64,000 bases of DNA from CAZYFH01 sp965249175 (GTDB taxonomy: Bacteria; Acidobacteriota; Vicinamibacteria; Vicinamibacterales; UBA8438): assembly GCA_965249175.1 (NCBI GenBank), contig OZ252227.1, positions 1,302,001 through 1,366,000 of the forward strand. Reading direction: 5' to 3'. Made by a program: the position numbers and the translations under genes. Under the pieces are notes generated by a model, which saw only the letters and a program-made list of their open reading frames with translations, did no database searches and was not told the origin of the DNA. Below are positions 27,631 through 36,054 of the stretch, in pieces (within the stretch, counting starts at the first letter, position 1; each line of letters starts with the position of its first letter).

Positions 27631-30130
27631 GTGCGTGTGCGTAGCCAGTCGACCGCGCTGGTTCTCGTGTGCCTCCTCCTGACGGGCCTCCCGGTCCGGG
27701 CGGAGCAAAGGTCGGACACCACCGTCCTCGTCGATATGGCGACCGAGCCCTTTGCGGAAGCCAAGGCGGGCAAGGTGCTCCGCGCCCATCGCATCGTCGG
27801 GGATCCGCCTGACGTGGACGGCCGTCTAGAAGACGAGGCATGGCAACGCGCGGCCTCGATCGACGACTTCATCCAGTGGGAGCCGGACAACATGGCGCCA
27901 CTCAGCGAGCGCACCGTCGCCCAGGTGGCCTACGACGATCGTCATATCTACATTGCGGTGCAGGCCTTCGAGAGCGTGCCGGGCGGGGTGACGGCCGGAT
28001 TGGGTCGCCGCGACACGTTTCTACCCACAGACCACCTCGAGATCGGCTTCGACCCTCGTCACGACCACCAAACGTCGTATGTCTTTCAGGTCAATCCGTC
28101 TGGGGTGCAGGGCGACTTCGTGAACTTCGACGACCAACGCGTCGATCGCGACTACGACGCCGTCTGGGAGGTGAGGACGCAGGTGACGTCCGACGGGTGG
28201 ACGGCGGAGTTCCAGATCCCGTTCTCGCAGATGCGGTTCAGCGTTGCGCCGGACCAGCCGACGGTGTGGGGCTTCATGGTGCGACGGGAGATCCACCGAC
28301 GGGGAGAGCAGGGTCAGTGGGTGGGCCGGCCACGCGGCGAGCAGGGCACTGTGTCGCGTTGGGGGCACCTTGTGTTCGAGGCCCCGTTTGTCTCGCCGCC
28401 GCGCCGTCTCGAGCTGTTGCCATACGTGCTCGGGGGACGCACCGAGATCCCGGCGTCGGCGGAGGCCGATCAGCGCGGGGGTGCTGGTCTCGACCTGCGC
28501 TACGGGATCGGATCGGCGGCGACGCTCTCGGCCACCGTCAACCCGGACTTCGGGCAGGTCGAACAAGACCCCGCCCTGCTCAATCTGTCGGTGTTCGAGA
28601 CCTTCTTCCCCGAGAAGCGACCGTTCTTCCTCGAGGACAGCCGCACGTTCGTGTCGGACCAGAGGCCATTCCGCCTGTTCCACTCGCGGCGCATCGGGCG
28701 GCGACCGGGCTACCTGTCGCTGGAATCGGGCGACACCGTGGTGGATCTCCCGCTCGAGACGACGATCCTTGGTGCGGGCAAAATCACCGGCAAGACCGGC
28801 GGGTGGACGTATGGGGCGCTCACGGCACTGACGGATCGCGAGTTCGCCGTGGTCGAGGCGGACCACGACGTAAACGGTATGTCGACGGGCCGCGCCCACG
28901 TCGACCGCCTCATCGAGCCGATGACCTCCTTCAACGTCGCGCGGCTGCAGCGCGACGTCGGCGCGTCATCCAATGTCGGCGGCCTCGTCACGGCCGTGGT
29001 GCGGGAGGGAGGCAACGATGCGTTCACCGGCGGCATCGACCACAACATCCGCTGGGACCGGAGCCGGTGGCATTGGAACGGTTCCTACGCGATCACGAGG
29101 GCGCCGGGCGAGGGCGGGGGAGCGCACTGGCGTCGGCGGCAGCGGCGGTCTCCGTTTCGCCGCGAAGCACTTCTCGTTGAACTCGCTCTACAACCACATC
29201 GGGTCCGACTTCCGGGTCAACGACGTCGGCTTCCTCTTCGGTCGTACCGACCAGACGCAGGCGGGCGTTGGGATCAACCTCGCCCAACCGGACCCCTGGT
29301 CCATCTTTCGCAGCGTCAGCGGCTTCGTGCAGCAGATTCGCCGGTGGAACGGCGACGGCCTCCGGATCAACCGGCAGACCGGTTGGGGGCTCGCGCTGCA
29401 GTTCCGCAACTTCTGGCAGGTCAACACCTTCGTCGGTCACGGCGCGCCGTATGAGGACGACCTCGATACCCGAGGCGGGCCTCCCATCCTGCGACCAAGA
29501 TCGACGTTTCTCAACGTGTTCGTCAACAGCGATTCGCGCAAGACATGGCGCATCAACCTCGGCCTGGTCGGCCGACGGGACGACGCGGGCGGCTGGAGCG
29601 CGCGGTTCTTCCCGAACGTCAGCGTTCAGCCGTCACCGAGGCTGCAGGCGAGTCTCGGCGTCGGGTATGCCCTCGGCGAAGACGTGGCGCAGTGGATCGC
29701 CAACGTGGATGCGAGCGGCGACGGCGAGATCGACCACGTCTACGGACGGCTCCGTCGGGACGTCGTCGACATCACGGTCCGGAGCACCTTCGCGGTCCAT
29801 CGCGACCTGACGCTTGAAGTGTTCCTGCAGCCGTTCGTCGCGGTGGGGGACTACGACGACATCAGGCGCCTCGCCCGACCACGCACGTTCGAGTTCGATC
29901 CGGTGACGCTCTCGTATGACCCCGACTTCAACAGCAAATCGCTCCGCGGTAACGTGGTCCTGCGGTGGGAGTACATTCGTGGCAGCACGCTCTTCCTGGT
30001 CTGGAACGTATCCACCTTCGATCTGGCGCGCCCCGGCGTCTTCGAGCCGTGGCGCGATCTCGGCGACGCGTTTCGCGCCGACGGCACGCACGCGTTTCTC
30101 GTGAAGATGAACTACTGGTGGAGCCGCTAG
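27631..30130 (+). CDS. DUF5916 outer-membrane protein (frameshifted)
   Basis: One G too many in GGGGG at 29116-29120 splits the gene; removing it gives 832 aa. A signal peptide (to about 24) is followed by a CBM9-like domain (VDGRLEDEAWQRAASIDDF) and the DUF5916 barrel (FFPEKRPFFLEDSRTF), ending in an aromatic strand (NYWWSR). It is a shorter relative of the protein at 18470, without the TolB/FlgO-like domain and poly-Gly loop. The family is predicted outer-membrane and its function is unknown; the CBM9-like domain suggests glycan contact. GTG 27631 is the only start that includes the signal peptide. Confidence 0.85.
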
Positions 30131-30156
30131 CAGCCCGAGGTGCTAGGACACCGGCG

Positions 30157-30990
30157 TCACCGTTGCGTCGTCGACAGGCGGGCCGGCGCGGCCTCGTTCA
30201 GCGAGCCCTGGCGGTATCCGCGCGGGTCGATTTCCACCTCGGCGAACCCAGCATCGCGGCACCGCGCTCGAACGGCGGACCAGATGGCCGGTTCGCGGAG
30301 CCGCGGCACTTCCTCGGGCGCCACCTCGATGCGCGCGGTCGCGTCGTGATAGCGGACTCGGCAGACGGCAAAGCCGAGCTCGCGTAGCGCGCGCTCGGAT
30401 GTCGCGACCTGCGTCAACCGCGCTGGTGTGATGGACGTGCCGTAGGGGAATCGGCTCGACAGACAGGCCAGCGCGGGCTTGTCCCACACCGGCAGCGAGA
30501 TCCGCCGTGCGGCTTCTCGGATGTCGGACTTCGTGAAGCCGAGCTCATCCAGAGGTGACCGCACCCCGTGTTCCTTCGCTGCGTGGCGGCCGGGGCGATA
30601 GTCGCCCCGGTCGTCGACATTGAAACCGTCGAGGACGTGTGGCACCCCGAGACGCGCCGCCTCGCGGACGGCCCGACCATACACCTCGGTCTTGCAGAAG
30701 TAGCAGCGGTTGACGGGGTTCTCGGCGTAGCGGGGATCGTCGAGCTCGTGGGTGTCGACGAGCACGTGCGGCGCACCGAGGCTCTCGGCCAGCCGCTTTG
30801 CCGCCGCGCCCTCTTCAGCCGCAAGGCTCGGTGAGACGGCTGTGAGGGCGACAGCGCGCTGATCGAGCGCCCCGACCGCCTCGGCCAGGAGATACGCTGA
30901 GTCGACCCCACCGGAGAAGCAGACGACGACGTGATCGAGCTCCGTCAGCAGCCGGCGCAACCGAATGATCCTGTCGTCCAAAGCCGTCAT
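30157..30990 (-). CDS. larE: ATP-dependent sacrificial sulfur transferase LarE
   Basis: A 277-aa cytosolic PP-loop enzyme that inserts sulfur into the nickel-pincer nucleotide precursor made by LarB, in L. plantarum by sacrificing Cys176. Here the PP-loop SGGVDS is at residues 26-31, RCYFCK at 95-100, and PVWDKPALACLSSR places the conserved Cys at 176, the same number as in L. plantarum. A typical length is about 270 aa. LarA, LarB and LarC are not in the window. It is divergent from a His-rich, nickel-transporter-like membrane protein with only 44 nt between starts. Confidence 0.93.
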   Translation of the reverse strand: MTALDDRIIRLRRLLTELDHVVVCFSGGVDSAYLLAEAVGALDQRAVALTAVSPSLAAEEGAAAKRLAESLGAPHVLVDTHELDDPRYAENPVNRCYFCKTEVYGRAVREAARLGVPHVLDGFNVDDRGDYRPGRHAAKEHGVRSPLDELGFTKSDIREAARRISLPVWDKPALACLSSRFPYGTSITPARLTQVATSERALRELGFAVCRVRYHDATARIEVAPEEVPRLREPAIWSAVRARCRDAGFAEVEIDPRGYRQGSLNEAAPARLSTTQR

Positions 30991-31034
30991 AATAAGTGTT
31001 CGACTCCGTACGGATAGTCTCTCACAGTCGCCCG

Positions 31035-31754
31035 ATGCTCGAATCCCTCGCGGCGTCCGGTAGCGTGCTGCTCGGTACGGCGGCCACGCTCGCGATCGTC
31101 CATACCGTGCTCGGGATCGACCATTCGCTGCCCTTCGTCGTGCTGGGGCGGGCGCGTGGGTGGACCCTTCGGCGGACGCTGTCTATCACGAGCGTGTGCG
31201 GCCTCGGCCATGTCGCCTCATCAGTGGTCATCGGGACCGCTGGCATCGGACTCGGTGTGGCAGCTGATTCGATGCGGTGGCTCGAGTCGGCACGGGGCGA
31301 GCTCGCCGCCACCCTGCTGATCGGATTCGGCCTCGCCTATGCCGCCTGGGCTGTGTGGGCGCGCCTCCGCGGCCAGGCGCACTCCCACCTGCATGCCCAC
31401 GCCGATGGGACGGTGCACACCCACCCGCACTCGCATGACGGGGAGCACCTGCATCCGCATGACGCCGGTCCGAGCCTGACGGCCTGGACGCTGTTCGTCG
31501 TCTTTCTGCTTGGTCCGTGCGAGCCGCTCATCCCGCTGATGGTCGTCCCCGCCATCGCGGGCGACTGGATGCTCGTGGCGGGGGTCGTGGCGGTGTTCGG
31601 GCTGCTGACCGTGTCGGCGATGCTCGTGACGGTGGCGCTCGCGTTTCGCGGGCTCGGCCTCGCGGGGATCAGGGGCGTCGGTCACTATGGGGACGCGCTG
31701 GCCGGCGTGCTCGTGGCCGCGAGTGGGGCCGCCGTCCTGTGGCTCGGGCTGTGA
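31035..31754 (+). CDS. NicO/UreH-like membrane transporter with His-rich loop (nickel?)
   Basis: A 239-aa membrane protein with about six helices. The first helix has HTVLGIDH, like the H-x-(4-5)-DH motif of NiCoT/UreH-type nickel permeases. A long cytosolic or periplasmic loop (about 120-145) is very rich in His (HSHLHAHAD, HTHPHSHDGEHLHPH), a common metal-binding feature. LLGPCEPLIPLM is typical of the family. ATG 31035 is preferred; GTG 30996 would leave 5 nt to larE. Divergent pairing with larE fits a role in nickel supply, but the metal is inferred. Confidence 0.78.
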   Translation: MLESLAASGSVLLGTAATLAIVHTVLGIDHSLPFVVLGRARGWTLRRTLSITSVCGLGHVASSVVIGTAGIGLGVAADSMRWLESARGELAATLLIGFGLAYAAWAVWARLRGQAHSHLHAHADGTVHTHPHSHDGEHLHPHDAGPSLTAWTLFVVFLLGPCEPLIPLMVVPAIAGDWMLVAGVVAVFGLLTVSAMLVTVALAFRGLGLAGIRGVGHYGDALAGVLVAASGAAVLWLGL

Positions 31755-32101
31755 AGCTCAGTCGGGTCGGCGGCGAGCGGTGCGGCTGTCCCGGAACGGA
31801 TGGGCCGTGGGCCCCTTGCTGGACAGGTTGCTGGGCGTTGCGGAAGCCAGTGACGAGCCGGTCCGCGGCGTCTGGCAGACGCGCTCCCAGGCTTCGATTC
31901 CCTTGCGCCGCTCCCGCTGGAGCTGGTCGAGCAGGCGGCGCCGATCAGCCATGGTCATGGTCTAAACGATCACTATGTGGCGCCTGTAGTGCCCCTGTCA
32001 AGGGAGGGCACCACATAGAGGGTAGCGACCCACAACCGAACCAACATGTCGCCCCCGACGTCACAAGGGTTGACCCAGCTGAGCCTGGGGTCAATACGAC
32101 G
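31755..32101. other. Intergenic stretch with an interrupted inverted repeat and a possible small ORF
   Basis: This 347-nt gap has no gene I fully support. On minus, 31758-31958 could encode a 66-aa basic peptide starting MTMADRRRLLDQLQRERRKG; nothing identifies it. The most striking element is CTATGTGG (31973-31980) plus TGCCC (31990-31994), matched by GGGCA (32006-32010) plus CCACATAG (32011-32018). This gives a 13-bp stem with a 9-nt bulge and an 11-nt loop. Confidence 0.4.
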
Positions 32102-33634
32102 ATGCTGCGTGCGACACGTCCCCGTTTGGCCGGATTCGGCATGGCACCGTCCCGTGGTCGGCGCGTGGCCGGCGGCGTCCTGATCGCCTGCCTCGCCGGC
32201 GTCGGCTTGCTCGGGCCGAGTCTCCAGGCCCAAGACCACGACAACGGCGACGACGACGATGACATCGACCGGTTCATGGAGCGGGTGCTCGAGCGACGCG
32301 AAGAGAACTCGATCGCCCTCATCCAGTACGTGCTCGACGAGCGGGAGACGCTCGCGCTCAACGGTCCTGGACAGATGCTGCTGCAGGGCTTCCGGCACGA
32401 CTTCACGTGGTACATGCGAGACGGGTATCTCATTCGCAGCCCCGTCGCGTTCGACGGGGTCACGATCGACGAGACCCGCCGCCGTGAGTACGAGGCGGAC
32501 TGGCTGCGTCAGGAACGCCGCCGCGATGCGAGCCGGCAGCGCCAGACGCGACCGCTGAGCCGGCGCTCACGACGCTCGACCCGCGACAACGTCCGTCGGT
32601 CGATCGAACGTTTGTGGGGCGAAGAGGTCGGTTCGGAACTCCTTCGGTCGATCACGGAGGACGCCCGGCTGTGGGGAGACGACCGGGCCGCGATTACGGT
32701 AGCGGGTGATCGCATCCTCGCGGATCGGGGGGGTGTGCCCGCGGTCGGCTTCGGCCGTGCCGTCGCGCGCGCGCGCGACGCCTTCGTCATGCTCGAGACC
32801 GAGCGATTGGACGACCTCGAGGTCGCACGCCTGCTCGGCGCGCTCATGCCGGTGCTGGCGGCGGAGGCACACTCCGCGCCGGACGAGGACATCGCGCAGT
32901 TCGTGGAGCTCTTCGAGCTGTCTGCACGCTTTATGCTGCGGCTGGGACTGGACGATGCGACATGGGAGCGCGCGCGAGCGGCGCTGGTCGACGACCCTGA
33001 ACGGTCGGTCGCGCTCGCGGCGGCCGCTGACGCCCTGCGCGCCGTGACGGTCACGGACACCGCGCGCGAGGGGACGGCCGCCGGCGTCGATGCGTCCGGC
33101 GGCTCGACGTCGAACGCCCCGGCCGACTTGCAGCCGCGCTTCGTCTCCGAGTCGTATTTCTTCGACTTCGAGTTCGAGCCTGGCAATTACTACCTGGCTG
33201 GGCGGGAGCGGCTCGCCGGTCGCGAGGTCCTTCGCATCGAGTACTACCCCACGCGGCTCTTCTCCGATGACGAACGCGACGGCGAGGACACCGACGGCCA
33301 GGTCGAGGTGCGGATTGACAGCACCGGGTTCGAGAAGACCAGCCTCGTCACCCTGTGGGTCGACCCAGCCGAATTCCAGATCGTCAAGTTCACCTTTGAC
33401 AACGTCGGTTTCGACTTCCTGCCTGGCCGCTGGCTGGCCCGTCTCGACGACCTGACGGCGTCGATGACGATGGGGCAGCCGATCGCCGGTGTCTGGCTTC
33501 CGGAGCGTGTCGAGATTCTCGGCCAGGTCACGCTCGCCATCGGGTCGTTCGAGGTGTCTTACTCGCGCGCGTTTTCAGATTACCGCGAGGCCGACGTCGG
33601 CGGCCGGATCCGCTCGTATGGCCCGCCGCGGTAG
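32102..33634 (+). CDS. Large secreted protein of unknown function, coupled to an Omp85-like barrel
   Basis: A 510-aa protein I do not recognise. The signal peptide ends near PSLQAQDHD, preceded by a basic N-terminus. After an acidic patch (NGDDDDDID) comes a helical region (FMERVLERREENSIALIQY, SRRSRRSTRDNVRRSIERL), then a beta-rich C-terminal part (SESYFFDFEFEPGNYYLAGRE, VLRIEYYPTRLFSDD, VDPAEFQIVKFTFDNVG) that looks like an outer-membrane lipoprotein-sorting/LolA-type sheet (weak resemblance). ATG 32102 is chosen; ATG 32141 also gives a signal peptide. It overlaps the next gene by 17 nt, so they are coupled. Confidence 0.7.
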   Translation: MLRATRPRLAGFGMAPSRGRRVAGGVLIACLAGVGLLGPSLQAQDHDNGDDDDDIDRFMERVLERREENSIALIQYVLDERETLALNGPGQMLLQGFRHDFTWYMRDGYLIRSPVAFDGVTIDETRRREYEADWLRQERRRDASRQRQTRPLSRRSRRSTRDNVRRSIERLWGEEVGSELLRSITEDARLWGDDRAAITVAGDRILADRGGVPAVGFGRAVARARDAFVMLETERLDDLEVARLLGALMPVLAAEAHSAPDEDIAQFVELFELSARFMLRLGLDDATWERARAALVDDPERSVALAAAADALRAVTVTDTAREGTAAGVDASGGSTSNAPADLQPRFVSESYFFDFEFEPGNYYLAGRERLAGREVLRIEYYPTRLFSDDERDGEDTDGQVEVRIDSTGFEKTSLVTLWVDPAEFQIVKFTFDNVGFDFLPGRWLARLDDLTASMTMGQPIAGVWLPERVEILGQVTLAIGSFEVSYSRAFSDYREADVGGRIRSYGPPR

Positions 33635-34886
33635 CGCGCTGGCCGGTGCGCTCGCCGCTGTGCTGATCGCGGCCTCTCCACCCGCGGCGTCGGCACAGCC
33701 GGCGGCGGAGACCCTGGTCGAGATCCGCGTGCAGGGGAACTTCACTGTCCCTGACGATGACGTGATCGCCCTTGCCGGTCTGTCGCTCGGGATGAGCGTC
33801 GGACCGGCGGTCATCGCAGATGTCGTCGGCCGCCTCGAGGCGAGCGGTCGGTTCGACTCCGTCGACGTCCGCAAACGCTATCGCTCGCTGCGCGTCAACG
33901 ACCAGGTGACCCTCGTCCTGGTGGTCCGCGAGCGCGCGGCGGCGGCCGGGTCGAACCCGTTCACGCGATCCCTCGGTGGTTTGGGCCGGCAGACGATGTT
34001 TCTGCCGATCATGAGCTACGACGAAGGCTACGGCTTCACCTACGGGGCGCGCACGAGCTTCGTCGAGGCGCTGGGGTCGGATGGGCGCATCTCGGTGCCG
34101 GCGACGTGGGGCGGCACGCAGCGCGTTGGGCTGGAATTCGAGAGGCGCTTCGCCGGGCGCGTGGTCGACGTCATCCGGGGTGGCGCGGCACGGCGGCGAC
34201 GGGAGCATCCGCATTTCGGCGTCGACGACGACCGGGGCAGGCTCTGGGTCGAGGCCGATCGCCGACTGCCGGCGAGACTGCGACTCAGCGGCCACGGGAC
34301 CTGGGAGGACGTGCGGTTCGCCGACCTGTCCGACCGGGTAGCGCGGTACGGTATCAGACTCGAGGTCGACACCCGCGAGGATGTGGCGTTTCCGCGCAAT
34401 GCGGCGTTCGCGGCCGCCGGCGTCGAGTGGATCGCGATTGCCGGCACGTCGACGACCATCGCGAAGCCGCGCGTCGATGCCCGGGTGTACGTCGGCGGAG
34501 TCGGGCAGGCGGTGCTCGCTGTGCGCGCCGTCTACGAGGGCTCGACTGCGCCGCTGCCGGTGTACGAAAAGCTTCTGCTCGGCGGTGGCGGCACGCTGCG
34601 TGGCTGGCGGGTCGGTGAGCTGATCGGTGACCGGATGGCGGCCGGGACGATCGAGCTCCGGTTCCCGTGGAGCTCGCCGCTGTCGTTCGGCAAGGCGGGG
34701 TTCAAGGTCTTTGTCGACGTCGCCGCCGCGTACGACGTCGGACAGTCGATTCGAAAGACGCGGTTTCGCAAGGGGGTTGGTGGCGGGATCTTCCTCAGCG
34801 TCCCGTTCGTGCAGCTGCAGATCGATGTGGCGCACAACCTCGTCGACGGCGCGCGGGCGCACGTGGCTGCTGGCGTGACGTTCTGA
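33618..34886 (+). CDS. Omp85/BamA-like outer-membrane protein with one POTRA domain
   Basis: A 422-aa exported barrel. The signal peptide ends near ASAQPA (about 28). A single POTRA domain (EIRVQGNFTVPDDDVIALAGL through RVNDQVTLVLVVRE) spans about 33-110. The rest is a barrel with DTREDVAFPRNA and GGGGTLRGWRVGEL, the latter resembling the VRGW loop of Omp85 proteins, and a terminal Phe (AGVTF). It is shorter than BamA (five POTRA) and resembles two-partner or TamA-like exporters. The overlap with the secreted 510-aa protein suggests that protein is its partner. It overlaps the HAD gene by 1 nt. Confidence 0.82.
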   Translation: MARRGSALAGALAAVLIAASPPAASAQPAAETLVEIRVQGNFTVPDDDVIALAGLSLGMSVGPAVIADVVGRLEASGRFDSVDVRKRYRSLRVNDQVTLVLVVRERAAAAGSNPFTRSLGGLGRQTMFLPIMSYDEGYGFTYGARTSFVEALGSDGRISVPATWGGTQRVGLEFERRFAGRVVDVIRGGAARRRREHPHFGVDDDRGRLWVEADRRLPARLRLSGHGTWEDVRFADLSDRVARYGIRLEVDTREDVAFPRNAAFAAAGVEWIAIAGTSTTIAKPRVDARVYVGGVGQAVLAVRAVYEGSTAPLPVYEKLLLGGGGTLRGWRVGELIGDRMAAGTIELRFPWSSPLSFGKAGFKVFVDVAAAYDVGQSIRKTRFRKGVGGGIFLSVPFVQLQIDVAHNLVDGARAHVAAGVTF

Positions 34887-35545
34887 TGGACACGACCGGC
34901 CCGGGCTTCGAGACCTACCTCTTCGACCTCGACGGGACGCTCGTCGACTCCATCGATCTGATCATGGCGTCGTTCCGCCATACGATGCGCACGCACCTGG
35001 GCGCCGTGCCGCCCGACGAGGCGTGGCGCGCGGGATTTGGGAGGCCGTTGCGCACGCAGCTTGCGGCGTTTGCGTCCGAGCGAGCCGACGTCGATGCCCT
35101 GGTGGCGACCTATCGGGCTTACAACCACGAACACCATGACCGGCTGGTGCGGCCGTATCCCGGTATCGTTGACGCGGTCGTAGCGCTGCGGGCGCGCGAC
35201 GTGGCGTTGGCGATCGTGACCAGCAAGGGGCGCACGCTCGCCTGGCGCGGGCTCGCGCGATGCGGCCTCGACGAGCACTTCGGGGTGCTCGTGGGGGTCG
35301 ACGATGTGGGCGCCCACAAACCGGATCCGACGCCGGTGCTCGAAGCACTGGCCCGCCTGGCGGTGCCCGCCGCCGGCGCGGTATTCGTCGGGGATTCGCC
35401 CCACGATATCCGTGCCGGGCGCGCCGCGGGCGTGTCGACGGCGGCCGTCGAATGGGGCCCGTTCCCGCGCGCCGCGCTCGCCGCGGAGTCGCCCGACCGT
35501 TGGCTGGCTCGTCCCGCCGACATCGTCTCGATGCGGGCGCGATAG
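34886..35545 (+). CDS. HAD-family hydrolase (phosphoglycolate phosphatase-like)
   Basis: A 219-aa cytosolic HAD phosphatase. Motif I is FDLDGTLVDS, motif II is VTSKGR (S/T then later K), motif III is the Lys in GAHKPDP, and motif IV is GDSPHDI. The alpha-helical cap between motifs I and II matches PGP-type enzymes (Gph), which hydrolyse 2-phosphoglycolate, but substrate cannot be fixed by sequence. ATG 34886 overlaps the stop of the barrel gene. Confidence 0.9.
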   Translation: MDTTGPGFETYLFDLDGTLVDSIDLIMASFRHTMRTHLGAVPPDEAWRAGFGRPLRTQLAAFASERADVDALVATYRAYNHEHHDRLVRPYPGIVDAVVALRARDVALAIVTSKGRTLAWRGLARCGLDEHFGVLVGVDDVGAHKPDPTPVLEALARLAVPAAGAVFVGDSPHDIRAGRAAGVSTAAVEWGPFPRAALAAESPDRWLARPADIVSMRAR

Positions 35546-35556
35546 AATCCGTCGAT

Positions 35557-35985
35557 ATGCGCGCGCCGCTCCCTCCCGGGTATCAGCCATTCGACTACGA
35601 GGATCCGTTCGAGGACCACGTTGGCCCCTTTGGCTACAAGGTCGTCGACGGTGCGATCTCGTTCGCCTTTCTGGCGGACCGGCGGCACGCGAACACCGGC
35701 GGCACCTTGCACGGTGGCATGTTGCTGACCTTTGCCGACTTCGCGCTGTGTCTGGCGGCGACGTGGGATCAGCCGGGCGAGAGATGCGTCACGGTCTCAC
35801 TCAGCAGTGAGTTCGTCGCGGCCAGCGAGCCGGGCGAGGTGATCGAAGCGACGGGCGAGGTCGTGCGGCGGACGCGCTCCCTCACGTTCGTGCGGGGACA
35901 GCTCTTCGTTGCTGACCGCGTCCTGGTCAACTACAGTGCGATCGTCAAGAGGCTCCCGGGCGCGAGGGGTGCCGCGCCGAGCTAA
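35557..35985 (+). CDS. PaaI-type hotdog thioesterase
   Basis: A 142-aa hotdog-fold protein. The motif ANTGGTLHGGMLLTFADFAL contains the HGG signature of the PaaI/4HBT group, and TVSLSSEFVAASEPGEVIEA the typical second strand. Such enzymes cleave acyl-CoA thioesters as tetramers or dimers in the cytosol. TAGAAT sits 8 nt before ATG 35557 and there is no ribosome-binding site, so it may have a leaderless transcript. It follows the HAD gene by 11 nt. Confidence 0.85.
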   Translation: MRAPLPPGYQPFDYEDPFEDHVGPFGYKVVDGAISFAFLADRRHANTGGTLHGGMLLTFADFALCLAATWDQPGERCVTVSLSSEFVAASEPGEVIEATGEVVRRTRSLTFVRGQLFVADRVLVNYSAIVKRLPGARGAAPS

Positions 35986-36054
35986 GCCGCGCCAGACGTA
36001 ATTGATCGTACGCGAGGTTGGCCACGGACACTGTGACGTGCAGGAGAAACAGCG

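Noticed and set aside
31758..31958. 66-aa frame on minus next to the nickel-transporter-like gene
   Set aside because: Too little to support it as a gene; mentioned only in the intergenic description.
31517..32101. N-terminal extension of the 510-aa protein frame into the transporter gene
   Set aside because: The extension overlaps a transporter and lacks a signal; ATG 32102 or 32141 gives the signal peptide.
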